Assembly: GCF_024713975.1 (NCBI RefSeq)
Contig: NC_091096.1
Coordinates: 16,836,458-16,900,457, forward strand
From: Paralichthys olivaceus
Lineage: Eukaryota > Chordata > Actinopteri > Pleuronectiformes > Paralichthyidae
Length of the DNA: 64,000 bases
Reading direction: 5' to 3'
Part shown: positions 1 through 12,752 of the stretch, piece after piece
How positions within the stretch are numbered: the first letter of the stretch is position 1
How the letters are laid out: each line of letters opens with the position of its first letter
Translations under genes and position numbers: made by a program
Notes under the pieces: generated by a model
Seen by the model: only the letters and a program-made list of their open reading frames with translations
The model's database searches: none
Told to the model about the DNA's origin: nothing

Positions 1-606
1 AGCTTGGAGGAGAGGAGGTGATACTGCATCAGAATCTGACAGCAACGGGTGAGGGAAGAGTGACATGAAGTTAACAGCGGATTTATCACTCAGGTGATTT
101 ATAATGGGAGGGCTGGCGTTTGTCAAGGAGGGTATTGATCCTGATAATCGTGATGACGATGATATGAACGATGATGATTTTCCTCATATTCAATCACAAG
201 TGTGTGAATTAAAAATCCAAAGATATTCTCCATTTATTTAAAGCTGCTTTATGCTGTTATGAAAACACTATTTCTGTTATGTAAACTGTGGCTGTTTAAC
301 AGATCCAGCAGAAGTGATCACACAGACCAAGTTCAGTGTGCAGCTATGGGTGACAATTACTCATGATCTAATTAAACCATCCGAGTATAACATGAACACC
401 CATCAGCATTTTCCTGCGCGTAAAAGCCGTTAAAAAAAAACACAGACACGGAATAACCTTGTGTCCTCAAACAACTCCAGCTCGACAAGTGCAAACACAC
501 CACAAAAATGCTCCCTGGGAATAATTACTGGTGTTGGAATTCAGATCTATGACCCACAGAATTGCAACGCAGTTGTATAAGCGACGTGTTAATTCTCACT
601 TCTCAC
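1..606. other. Probable intron of the left-edge gene, nothing else recognised
   Basis: If the exon at 607-658 is real, these bases are its first coding intron. I see short A-runs and no convincing exon on either strand. Confidence 0.4.
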
Positions 607-658
607 CTAAGAGCAGCAGACAGATGTAGACGCACATCCACGCAGAGACAGACTTCAT
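607..658 (-). CDS. First coding exon of an unidentified secreted or membrane protein
   Basis: Read on the minus strand, an ATG at 658 opens MKSVSAWMCVYICLLLL. This is a typical signal-peptide start: a Lys at residue 2 and then a hydrophobic core. It runs straight into a good splice donor (TTAG then GTGAG) after 17 codons plus one base, so the intron is in phase 1. The rest of the gene must lie to the left of the window, and bases 1-606 would be its first coding intron. Ordinary V-type and secreted receptor genes often have such a phase 1 junction after the signal peptide. I cannot name it. Because CNTFR is next to ENHO in human and enho lies in this window, cntfr is one candidate, but that rests on synteny only. 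Confidence 0.5.
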
Positions 659-1290
659 ATCGGAGGAGTTGGGCTCCAAATATGTGAGACAAATATTTCC
701 ACCTTGTGAGAAGGTTAATTCCACTCTTCAGCTGCTTCACCCAAATGTAGGATTAAATGGAAAAGAAAAAAGTCTCTATCCTCGTGCAACTTCAAATTAA
801 GGACCTCCAGAAAAAAAAATACTCGACTCCTCCAATACTAATAATCCACAATTCTTTTTTTTTTCTTTAATAACACGACACGCACACACAAATCTCTTCC
901 TGGTTTTGAGTGTGGGAAATCTATCAATCAATCAATCCATGAGAGCAGATCTCAGGGTCCGTCTGCGCTCCGTTCATTACGCCAAACTACTGAGACTTGA
1001 TCTCTCCGCATCATCTGCGCGCTCCTGCTGCCCTGTGGAGACAATCTGTGCGTAAAACATCCCTCGAACTGGCGCGAAACGGTCTCTCAGCGACGCAGGT
1101 ATCTGGATGAACTCATCTGGAAGTGCAACAAACCGCTGACTGTATGTTTCTCCTCTTGTTCTGCCTCCCCTCCGCCAACTACACTGGCTCCCTCAAAGAA
1201 AGAAAGAAAAAGAAGCTGTGCTGTGCGCTCCTCTGGAGGGAGTGAACGCTTCTTACGCACTGACTGCATGCGTGTCGAGGCATCGCAGCA

Positions 1291-1300
1291 CTTTATAAAG
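1291..1300 (-). promoter_or_regulatory. TATA-like box upstream of the left-edge gene
   Basis: The palindrome CTTTATAAAG sits in a comparatively CG-rich stretch (about 950-1300) upstream of the signal-peptide exon. If used on the minus strand it would give a start site near 1265 and a 5' UTR of roughly 600 bases, perhaps with an intron. Being palindromic it does not itself fix the strand. Inference only. Confidence 0.35.
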
Positions 1301-1301
1301 A

Positions 1302-4300
1302 GGAGTTTGTGGGAGCCAGCAGAGGGCGCTGCTGCAGGTGGGGGGTGGGGTGGGGGCTTCTCATTGGAGAGCCATGGCTCTATAATAAATGTTGCTGTAT
1401 AGAGATTACCTCCATATCCGTCCTCTCCTTTACTGACAGGGTGCACCTGTGGTGCTCAGGAATAAAATTGTGGTGACCTGTATGTCTTCCTCCAATTGCT
1501 ATGTAGGATTTCATGTGATTCTGTGATTCATGTTTAATATATCCTCCACACACGATCACTCCCTTGTTCATAAGGTAGTCTGCCTCGGAATGCACATGTA
1601 GGAGCAAGGATGCCACAAATGCAACACATCACGAGAAGAAATAATAAGTGTGTTGGCTACTTGCACTCATCGCATGAATATCCAGTCATCCAGCAAATAG
1701 TGGATCCTCTCATCAAGTATTTAGAAAAGCCCCTGGGACAATCAATTTTTGGCCGACTTCATTCCAACAACCCATAGAAATGTGCAAATGATTTTTAAGG
1801 GGGAGGGTTCAAAGGTGGCCTCAACAATGATGATGAAAATGTCATCGTTCATTTCAGCGATATCCCACCGCCTCACACAACATCTGTTTCCTCTGATTTG
1901 AAAAAAAAATAAAAATGGGCACAATGTCTCACATTATATTTACGTTTGCAGGAAATCAGCCCACAACCCACAGAATCTGCCATTTTTCAAAGAGGCTTCA
2001 CATTAAACAAAATGACTTTGTTGTGCATCGCTGCTTAAAAAGTGCCCGGAATGCCATAAATCTTCACAAATCTTGAAAACAAAGTCTCTATTTAGAGGCT
2101 GTGACAGTGACAAACTGCAAGGCCACTGGCTCATAATGATGTTTGACTGTCAGCCCAGGCTTGCATCCAAGAGGGAGAAGCGCTCCCTGTTATAATGGCA
2201 AAATCAGCCTCATTCTGCCTATACTGGCCTGGGCTTATTCTCTTCTCCCCCCAGAGTTTGAAGCCTCTGTCATTATTAGGACACTGTAGCATCATCCACC
2301 ACAAATGTATTTGTCCAGTATTACAGCTACGGTGGTAAATACATCCCAGTCTTTAAACACATGTGCGTATTCCAAAGCAGAATTACAACCTTTTGCCTTT
2401 TCAAGCAATCATTTTCAATACAAGACCGATTTTCTTCTTTTATTTTAGGACATAACAAAGAAGGCGTTAAGGGATTCAAAGTAATCATTCACTGAAGAGC
2501 TGTTGCATAAACTTTGTTTTACAACCACCTGAGCAGCAGGCTCAGGAGGAGGAAGGAATTTGTAATAATACCAGAAGGGATTAAATCAAGACAGAAACAA
2601 AAGCTTAAAATGCCGAGAATAAAAAAAAAGCTAAATTTGCATTGTGCTTTTTTCATTTCTATCGCTAATAGTGCAATTCGGGTAAATCCTCTCCTGGCAT
2701 TTGTTTATTCTTGAGCCCGGCTGTGGGGTCCATGGTGGGAGTTTATTCTTGTTGACATTGCACGATTCACCCCCTCCAAGGGTCTGTTAATTGCTCCATT
2801 CTGACTTCATAAAGCATTTGCAGTGTTTTGCATGTACAATTAAGAGAGCGGCCCACAGAGAGACAAATGCACGTGCACGGCTCTGCGCTCACACACTGCT
2901 CACATAAATCAACATATACTTATGTGCACAGGGGAGGGGGAAGCGCTCGCGGACACGCTCATGCAGATGCACATAATCTGTAAGTCAGATAACTGTGCTC
3001 CCACAAGATGGCTCAAGACCGTGAAGATAGGGAGTGACAAATCTGGGTATGGGAGACATTGTTCCCTCTGTTGAGGGAAATCAGTGTGTGCCTCTTAGAA
3101 GTGTGTCTAATATGGTGAATATAGATGATATCATTATGAATTCATGGGATATGAAATAATGATAAAAACATTGAAAGTTAAGGCTGGGCACAATAACTTG
3201 TGCTTATTAAGACAGCAGGGGGGTTTGAAAGTGAGCTCATGCTTACTCTCAGGTGTCAAATAAGAGCACAGACAGTCTGAAACTGTCACCTTGAAAGCAG
3301 GGCAGACAAACCTGCATACAAATGTTGTGACGCACAAGTTTATTTGTGTTACAGTGTATACAGAAATATGGTGTGATTTCAGAATTCCTGCAGCTACTGT
3401 TTGGCCTTCAGTCAAACTCGACTCAGGTGAATCCAGGAATAGGAGTCACCAGAGTGTGAACTATCTGAGGAAGCACCTTGTTTCCAATAGCACTTTGAAT
3501 TTAAAAGGGTGCGGGCCAACACTGATAAGCTTCTGCTCTGCAAACAAAAAATTGATCATGAGATTTTCTTGAGGGCAAAGGTCGCTGTATCTTTCTCTGC
3601 TGGTCATGCCTGTTGGAGAACGTGCTAATGAACTTGCACATACAGTTGATGCATGCACACACATATAACCACACACATAAAGGTTAAGCGTGACTGATTA
3701 GATTAAAAATTATGGGCTAATTAATGTGTATCTTGGGAGAGCTGTGCAGCATGCTTAATAAAGCACACAGCCTCAGTTGAGTAGAGAACATGACAAAAAC
3801 ATAAGTGCTGTTAATTCCCGGTATAGGATTAATTTAAACGGTACACTAGGATAGCTCCATTACTCCCTGCTTAATTCAGTTCAGCGTAAAGCTAATGATA
3901 AAACCTCTGCCAGTGTCTCATAAATTATTGAAGGTTGGGACTCGCTGTTACAAAACATCTGCAAAACCCAGACTGTCACTTGTTTGAAAGTCAAATTTTA
4001 AACATTGAAGAGGGGTAAGGAAAAATATGGATCATAATATATAGGAAACCTCACAGCTGTAGTGTGTGTATCAGGTGCGGGGTCCAGAGTCAAATCCATG
4101 CGAGAGGGAAATCAGCCGATGAAATAAGCACCAGTAAAGTCAATTGTGGAGACGATGGAGTGACAAGTGCAGCTGGAGGCTACTTCGCATTCTGGGTGAG
4201 GCCTGTGTGTCATATTCTGCACTGCTCTGTTTCAGCTCACACTTTAATAAAATGAAACAAGTTGCTCCCGTTCACAGACCATGTGTCATTACTTGAGTGT

Positions 4301-4600
4301 GTGCGTCCACTTTGTTTTGGGTTGTTTTGAGCGGATTAAAAAAACAAAAAAAAAAACACCACATTTCTGATGTGACCTCTGCCAGACTTTCTGGTGGCTA
4401 TCGACCAGCAGATCCATTTGTTTTCCAGGCATTACAGACGTTGTCCATTTCTATCACATTACTTTGACAGAAATTGAATTTCCTCTGATGCATTTTTATG
4501 TATCCTAAGTGCTGCTCTGTCCTCACTGGGAGTATAGCGTTTCCAGTGGCATGATGATGTAAAAACACTTTGGGTTTAAAGAGAAAAAAAAAGAGAAATG
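1302..4600. other. Intergenic region between the left-edge gene and bco2
   Basis: No exon of either flank was recognised here. The open frames in it are short and unlike any family I know. The stretch about 1980-2340 has the even composition and absence of simple repeats often seen in conserved non-coding elements, but this cannot be judged from one sequence. Confidence 0.4.
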
Positions 4601-4603
4601 GGT

Positions 4604-4609
4604 TTTATT
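4604..4609 (-). terminator. bco2: Polyadenylation signal, probable bco2 3' end
   Basis: The plus-strand TTTATT reads AATAAA on the minus strand, about 420 bases past the bco2 stop codon at 5025. It is the first canonical signal I noticed downstream of the stop. Confidence 0.45.
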
Positions 4610-5024
4610 TTAATGTGTGTATTGATTTTCATGTTTCTTTTTTCTCTAAATGTTTTCCACATTAAGCATTGGTCCTTTGAAGCAGCATTTGGGTTTCTGG
4701 CCGTTGTCTAAAGGCTGTTTCAAAGTCTTACACCTAAGGTGACTGCAGATGCCATGCTGGACTTTCTGGCTTGTTAGGTTCCAGAAGATTGCAGACCGTA
4801 ATGGCAGCACAGTGAGGATCATGCAGCTAGTCCTATCAGGGAGGCACAAACAAATAGCATGAATCTGCAGTTTTTTTCCTTCCCAGGTCTTTACTGCTTT
4901 TTACAGTTCAGGGGTTTCTTACAGGCAGTGGCTTCAACAGAGATATTTTCTATTTTGTGGATAAAGTAGTCGGTCGCAGGCTCAGTTTCAGCAATTTGCC
5001 CCAGAGTTGCAAACAGTATCTTAT

Positions 5025-8000
5025 CTAGCCCATCTCGTTAAACACGCCATGGGTCCCGTATGGGATATTGACGGGGACCTCAGCTCTGCCCAGCTCAGTG
5101 AAGGTCTTGGCATCAAGGACGAGGAGGAAAGTACTTTTCTCCTGGAAACAGAGAAGATTAAAAAATGTTATGTAAAGAAAAAAGGTCACGGACCACCTTC
5201 CACGCAATAATGATGGTGAAAGTAGTAAACCATTTGTCTCTGTGTCAGATACAATATAATGTCAGTATTAGAGTAATGTTGTCACTGCTAAAGTTAACGT
5301 CTTCAGCTTCTCTTCTAGGTGGTTGTTGTTGTTGTTGTTGTTGTTGTTAACTTACTTCTCTGGGTGTGATGATAACTGACAAAACCACTCCATCATCTTC
5401 CTCAGTTGCTTTGGGCGAAGCAACAAAGACAGGCTCAGACGGGAACAAGCCGGGATAACGCCACACCTAGACCGGAAAGATTACATAAACATCTCCCTTT
5501 TTACTCTGAGCTGTTTCATGTTAGGAAACCGACTCCCAACCTATTGCCCCCACTCTAATAGAGAAAACTTTGATGTGATAATACCCTGCTCAGATAACAA
5601 TAATCAGTCTTTGAGCGATAGCGAACCTTAAGCTCCTTGGTGTGGACATCCATCTTGAGCAGGGAGTCGCTGAAGACGTGCCCGAAGCCGCAGGAGTAAA
5701 AGTAGCGGTAGGGTCGGCCATTGTAGCGGTCGTAGTTGATCTGAGGGAACTCTAGGCCGCCGTACTGCAGCAGCTCATCATCGTAAAGCTCTTCGTGGGT
5801 CATGAACACCTGGAGGGTCAAAAATCTGTATTTTACTTATCCATACAACTTTTATATTTTGGCCACATTTGCTGTTGACTGGTAGTTTTTATCTGTTGTG
5901 GCCGAGACATCTCACACAAGCACATTTACAGAAACGTGAATGCAAGAGCCACAACACAACTGCAAAAGCCACACAACGGAAACACAAACACAATGGAAAT
6001 GAGCGGTCAATGACAATGAACCTACAGCAATCAAGTGAGCCGTCATTGGTGAAAAGCTGGACAAGCCAGTTGCCACCTTAAAATTGTCTATTCAAGCTGT
6101 TTCGATACATGTGCTTGGAGCGCCAGAAAAAAAGGACGGACCTTTACCATGACACCTCAAATGGCCAAGCATAGCATTTTATGCGGTGGCTAGCTTGACC
6201 AGGTTTTCAGGAATGACAGCAGGAGGTCTTGGCTTTTGTAGTTTCAAGTCGTTTTTTTCCGTTCCTGTGCTTGTGTGAGAAGTCTCAGCCACCGTATCTG
6301 TCTGCTGTAAGTCATGAAATTACTATCTGGCAGAAGGTACCTTCAGTGTCTCATCATGCTGGATAATTGCAGTGTGGAGGTGAAACTTTATTCATAATGA
6401 CTACAGGCCTCATTCTTTCCATGATTCCAGGAATACCAGATCATGTAATGCACAGTTAAACATGATTCATCATATCTACTGTATGTACATGTTAAATCCC
6501 ACCTCTCCTGGTTTCGTCTTCTTCGCTGTGGCTTTATAGTTATGCAGAGTGACAAGGTTTTGGTCCAGAGGAGTTTTTTCATCCACGTTCAGCGGCAGGA
6601 TGTATCTCCTCGGAAGGTTTCTGCACAACGAGTTGTAAAACTGCCAAAAGAAATCAGAGAGGCATGAAAATTTGCGAGCGTGGCTCCATTGCTGAACCTC
6701 AGGATAAAAAATACTGACACAAAATCATGTTTTAACTCGGCGGTAATATTGTTTGGAGGCCTTTTTGTGTTATTTTGGGATAAGTGTGCTTTGATTGAAG
6801 TACACACACTGCAACATGTTGGAAATCACAAAGACTTCAAAAGCTTGTTGCATCACAAACGTACCAGTTTAATAGTTTAATAGTCTACATTCAGACATAA
6901 GAACAAATAAGATTGGTTTATCTCTGCATAAGAGACAAACTTTACTTTAGAGATGACCTGTGGGAAGAAAGTTTTCACATCAGACCATGTGGCCCTGGGC
7001 GATCAATGCACTAGAATTAAAAAACACAAATAGACACAACACATGCAAATGATGGGAGCATCATTAATTTGTGTGAGTATTAAGTTGTGTTATAAGTATT
7101 TGGTTATGTTATGAATATTAGGTTGTGTTGCGAGTATCTGGTAGTATTGTTTCGTGAGTATCTGGTTGTACTGTTTTGTGAGTATTGGATGGTTATGTTT
7201 TGGGTATTTAGTTGTGTTGAGCTAATCTGTTGGTGTTATTTGGTTGTGTTGTGTCTTTTTGCATGTGCGTTCTCAGGGCCACCGTAAGTGCAACAGAATT
7301 CTCAGTCGCACTGCGTTTACCTTGTCAATCTCCTCTCCTGATTGGCTGCGGAGGTTCTCCAGCGTGAAGTCTCCAATGACGTCACCATCGTCCCCACAGC
7401 ACATGTCCATAACCAAGAAGCCGTTGTCCTCATAAGCATTGATCTGATGCAGTGTGAACATGGGTGCTGCAAAGTACCTCACTTCACTCTCCTGTTGGAA
7501 CAGTCAGGACACAGAATCACAACATATTAACAAAATAATATGAAGGGACACAAATGCTTTTGGAAACACAATCTTGACACTGTTGTTGTACCTTCACAGT
7601 TTGAAAGCTTAATGGGTATTCTGTTTAATGAGATGAGAAAATTGAGAATAGAATGTATGGCATCAGAGTAGGACTTCATCAACACAAATGAAAAGATTAG
7701 CTGACAACTTTCCTTTTTCTGTTCCGGCCATTCAGCAGCTGGACGTGTGTGTTTCCTGTATGTGCATGACTGTGCAGTCAAGTAGTTTGAACCCACCTTG
7801 CCAGTGTGCCTGTTGACCAGGTGGAAGATGGTGTTATACTGAGGCTCCCAGGTCATGACTTTATGAAAACTCTTTCCCTGGATTCTGTACAGCATGAACT
7901 TCAGCAGGTCCAGCTTGATCGGCTGCTCGATGAACACGATGTAGTTTTCCGACATGACTGGAAAAGGTGTAAATGAGGGAGCAGAAGCCAGCATTAAAAA

Positions 8001-11000
8001 CTACAACTCTAGGGAGGTCCTCACACATATCAAACTCGAGAAGATTAGATTCTCGCTGGCAGGTTCTGGTACTGCTTTTAACAAAACCTGGCAGCCTTTC
8101 CTAGAGTACTTAAACAGATCCACTATTCACCCAGAAAGCGACTAGATGCCCCCCCCCCCAACTTTGTACTAGTTACTACTCTCTATTATCTCAACAACAA
8201 ATTTTATTTTATTTTATTCCTATCTTTTATTTATTTTTTTTTTTTTTGGTAATGTAAAGTATGTATGGTTTAATTATGCAATTATTTAACTTTTCCTTTG
8301 TTTTGTTTTTGGTCAGTGGGTGGGAAGGGTTAAGGGTTAAATGTGGTTCATAGAAGCCGTTCTGGCTCAGCTCAATCACATTGTTGTTATCACCATACAT
8401 CGTGTAGGGCATCCTACCGCTATTGTCTATTGCTAAGAATTTCTGCATATACTGTATGTGTGATTTATTGCTGTAAATGAACGAAAAAACGAATAAAAAG
8501 ATGTGAAAAAAAAAAAAAAAAAAACTACAACTCTTATTTAGCATGTTTTCATCACATTTCATCAAACATCATCAATCACACTCGAACTCGTTAGATCTCC
8601 TGGGTCATGGTGGGATACAACATTTAGATTTGATAAGTGTATAAGGCGTTAGTGCAGTGCTGATTCTGTGGTGCCCTGTACAACTGTGCAATGTTGCATC
8701 AGTTGGGAGATTTCTTGGTGCCCGACAGTCTGGCAGTGCGAGGGTGGTCTGCAGGAAATATAGACCGAGATGTAATCAGGGAACTGGTGCAGTAGAAAAA
8801 AACTAAATGGAGCAACCTGGCATTGGATCAGTCAGAGCGATGAAGTTGTGCTGCCATTACTGCATCACTTTAATGTTTTATTATTAAACAAACTGCTCGG
8901 CCTTCAGCTGATTCTTAACATCCAGTCATATTCATACTGGTTTGACCACCATAACTTGACTCATCCACATTCTCACTCTGCAGCTTAACATCCACATTAT
9001 GTGCTTAGCTTTTGATACTGTTGACTGTATTAAGATCTAACGATTATGTTTTAGTTGATAACGATGATTAGTTCTCCCAGCAGAAGTCTATTCTGACAGC
9101 TCCCTCACAAATGGTTTCCAAAGGGTCTTAAAAAGTGAAAAATTCACATTTAGGGAGGTCTTGATTTTTATTAAAGTTCATGTAATGCTTCCTCTGTTGC
9201 GCTTATGGTCAGGGTTATTTTTTAGAGAAATGCTTTGGGGACATGAAACTTTGTGATGTCTTCATGTGTAGTAGTTCTTTTTTGCAATACAGATTTTAAC
9301 ATGCTGTTATAAAACTACAAACAAGACCAACATGGGACTAACAACTGCTTACAAACACAGGTCAGAATTCATCTCAGTGCACTCGGCTTTGAGAAAGACT
9401 ATGGGTACAGACTGTCTGCCTGTAGTGTGAGAGATAACTTGATGTTTCGAGAGTTATTCTCTACTTGGCTACTTCAGCTCTCTTCAATAATGAGAAAGTA
9501 AATCAAGGATTCAAGTATGAGGAATAAATTGTGGGACTCTGATATTTCTTCATGTCCGTTTTACTTGACGTAGGTCCAACATTTCATTCATTACGCTCTT
9601 GAAAAATTGACTTGATGAAACCTGCAGAGACCCTGAGCAGAGCTTTTTGGGCCAAATCAATCTTTATTAACTGCTACATTTGTTTTAAGTGTCTCTGACT
9701 GAATTGTAGACATATGATTTATTACACTTATATAACTTATAGAAATAAAAACCTCATGATCGTTAAAACGCAATAGCACAAATTACGTGTATGTCGGTAA
9801 CTGTGCTTTGACAGAGTGGAAGAGTAAGTGTGCGTGAGTCAGAGGCAGAGAGATAGTGAGAGCTGAACCGAAAGACAAAGGAACTGTGATTGACAAAGAG
9901 AAGCAGGACAAGACTAGAATTCAAATGAGTAATTAATAACAGCGTGAAAAAAAAAATAACACTGTGATGCTCTCTTTCAGTGAAGCAGACTCATCCTGCC
10001 AGTGCAGACAAAAAGAATTCTCTGATTTTGTTAATTCCACTTTAGTATACATCCAGCATACAGACTACTTAAAGAAGGTGTGGCCTGTTTGTTATGCTGC
10101 AGAGTGTATCTCACCAAAGCTGTGATAATAGGAAGGTTTCCTAGGTTCAGCTGCTCGGATGGAGCAAATCACTTTGGCTCCGCTCAGGTCCGCTGAGTCC
10201 TCCAATGGAACCTTGTCCTCAGGAGGAGGCACACGGATGATGTTGTAGAAGAAACCTAGAAAGTTAATATTGTACAGTATGTGTGAGGTTGGATAACATA
10301 AAGATGTGTACATAAATACACAAGACATATAGCCTTATGGTTGGTGAGTAGGGAGTGAGAGGATTACCGCTTTTGCCGTAGGAGTTGCCCATGTTGTATG
10401 TGGCCCCCTCTTGGTCATAGTGTGGATGAGCTGTAGCTGAGTTGACAGCTATGTATTGAGTCCAGTCCACCTTAAATGCACAGCATCATTAGCTTTGTCG
10501 TCCTAACAGTCCCCCATCTTCCTCGTCTTAACCCTCTGACTCTTCAGCAGCACGAGCATTCAAAAGAGACTTTTGTATTTGATGCACGGACTGACCTTCT
10601 CCTTTGTCTCCAGACTCTGTGGATCTACTCGCCGCATGTAGTTGGTTTCTGTGCTGACATAATAGTCTCCCTTGTATTTTACAAAGTTCACACTGGCGTT
10701 GTCTGTGGCCTCTGTTCACACATGCAGATGTCAGGAAGAAATGAAATATGGCACTACACAACTTCAGAGGACATGACATACATACATACATACATCAACT
10801 TACATTGATTTTCTGGAGACTTTCTCTAACCTTAACCTTCGTTAGTACTTGACTAACCCTAATGCTTAAACCTAACTCCATTGTACTAACTTTTCCTAAC
10901 CTAAACGTAACTTTATCCTCATCAAATCTTATCTTAACCTACATCTAACCTTAACATAACCTTAACTTAGAATCATGTCTTTACCTTAAAATTGAATGAT

Positions 11001-12695
11001 TTTACTAAATGGGTAATTGCGTTTTGTCCCCATAAGGAAGAAAAGTCCCCATAATGTGACTAAGTAAAAATATTTAAGTCCCCACAACACATACAATACC
11101 TCAATCACACACATACACCAACAAATATATTTTTCCTTTTACCTTGGAAGGAAACATTATAATGAAACATCAGCTTTCATTAGGCTACAGCCGCGATATG
11201 CAATGCAGCTAGTCAAGGACAGTGCTAAAACAAAAATGCAATATGCAATATGTAAAGAAGACAGACATACTGGGAATCTGAAAGCGTGAAAAGAAGCGAG
11301 CGAAGATGTTCTTGCAGGGATCAGGCATCGCCATTGTCCCAAACTCTGACACTACAATGCGGTTCTTCTCTGAGTTCTTGACATATGAGTCACTTTGCAG
11401 GAAGCGGCTGCTGTATGTGACACTGCCCTCGCAGATGTGGAACCGGTGCATCATGGCCATGCCGTCAAACCAGTGGGTGTATCTAAGAGGAAAAACAAAA
11501 ATAACTGAAATTTCCAACAGGGTATTTGTGTAAGACAAAATAGAGAGAATGAAGGGAACCGCGTGAGACAGAAATACTACTTTTGAGGGAATAAATTCTT
11601 TGTTAAATATAGGAAGGATTTTTTTATTATTATTATTATAATATTGAGAATAATTTGTCATGGTCGATGGGTTAAAAGCTTGCGTGGCTCAATAACTGAC
11701 AGCTGAAACCATTTGAATATGAACGTTGCCTCTGCAGATAATTCACATAATTTCTCCCAACTGTAAAATCTTGAATAATTTAGTTAATGTCCATTAAAAG
11801 AAACAGATTCAGATCACAGGTCATAGTGGTGGCATTTAGTCTGCTGACTCATATTGTTACGTCCATCAAGTACCACGCAATTAACTCTTTGTTTACACAT
11901 CAGGGATCCAGGATTTTATTGACTATCTTGAAATTTTTTCAAAATTTTTCCTTGATTTCTCAGAGAATAATTCATTGATCCTATTGAAAGGAATCAGACA
12001 TGTTTCGGAGACTGTTATTCATAGGTGTGTGCAATGTGCTGCAAATCTAAAATATGTAGTGAATTTATACGTGGTTTCATTAAGGGAGACTGTTGTCCTT
12101 GGTGGAGGTATGTACTCTACTGAGTGCCATCATTGTCTTCTGTTAATCTACTGTTGCTGTTAAAGCACAAGAGATAATTTCAAACCTTATTGTCATGTGT
12201 CGTTTGTATATTTTTTTTGTTTGACCACACTGGTGTTTAGGTCAACAGTAAGTTTCAGCCCTGTTCTTCTGTGTTGTACTTCCATTGTTAAAAAATCAAG
12301 TTTTACCATTTTGTAAATCATCATGCCAATAAAGCTGACCCTATCTACCTTTAACTTTATTCATCTTTGTTTAACTTTTAACAGTGTTCCTTAAATACCT
12401 GTCTTTCCCAAATTCAAACTTCCCAGGACCATTTCTCAAGAAGCTCCCGTTGATCCACATTGGAACAGTTCCCTTGATGGTGGTGGGGATGGGATCGGGC
12501 GTTTCTTCCACAGAACGCACCAGAGGAGCCACGCTCTCCAGCCCTTTGGCCTGCGGGCATCGCTGCCTGCTGGATACTGAGGAGACAAAATCATGAAAAC
12601 AAGTGATTGAGCAGCTGAACTTTGGCCCTACGACTCCACACCTTCCCCTACTTTCCCACCATTTCTTTCTATCTCCCTTCATTATGTGTTTGTTT

Positions 12696-12752
<57 letters not shown>

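Noticed and set aside
6341..6385. A 45-base in-frame candidate exon for bco2 on the minus strand ([15 protein letters not shown])
   Set aside because: Phases would fit, but its acceptor has no pyrimidine tract, and exon 6503-6640 joined directly to 5627-5809 already aligns with human BCO2 ([12 protein letters not shown] then VFMTHEEL) without extra residues. Skipping it also gives 12 coding exons.
8227..8565. 112-aa minus-strand frame between bco2 exons 6 and 7
   Set aside because: It is an antisense reading of the L1 3' UTR and its A-tail.
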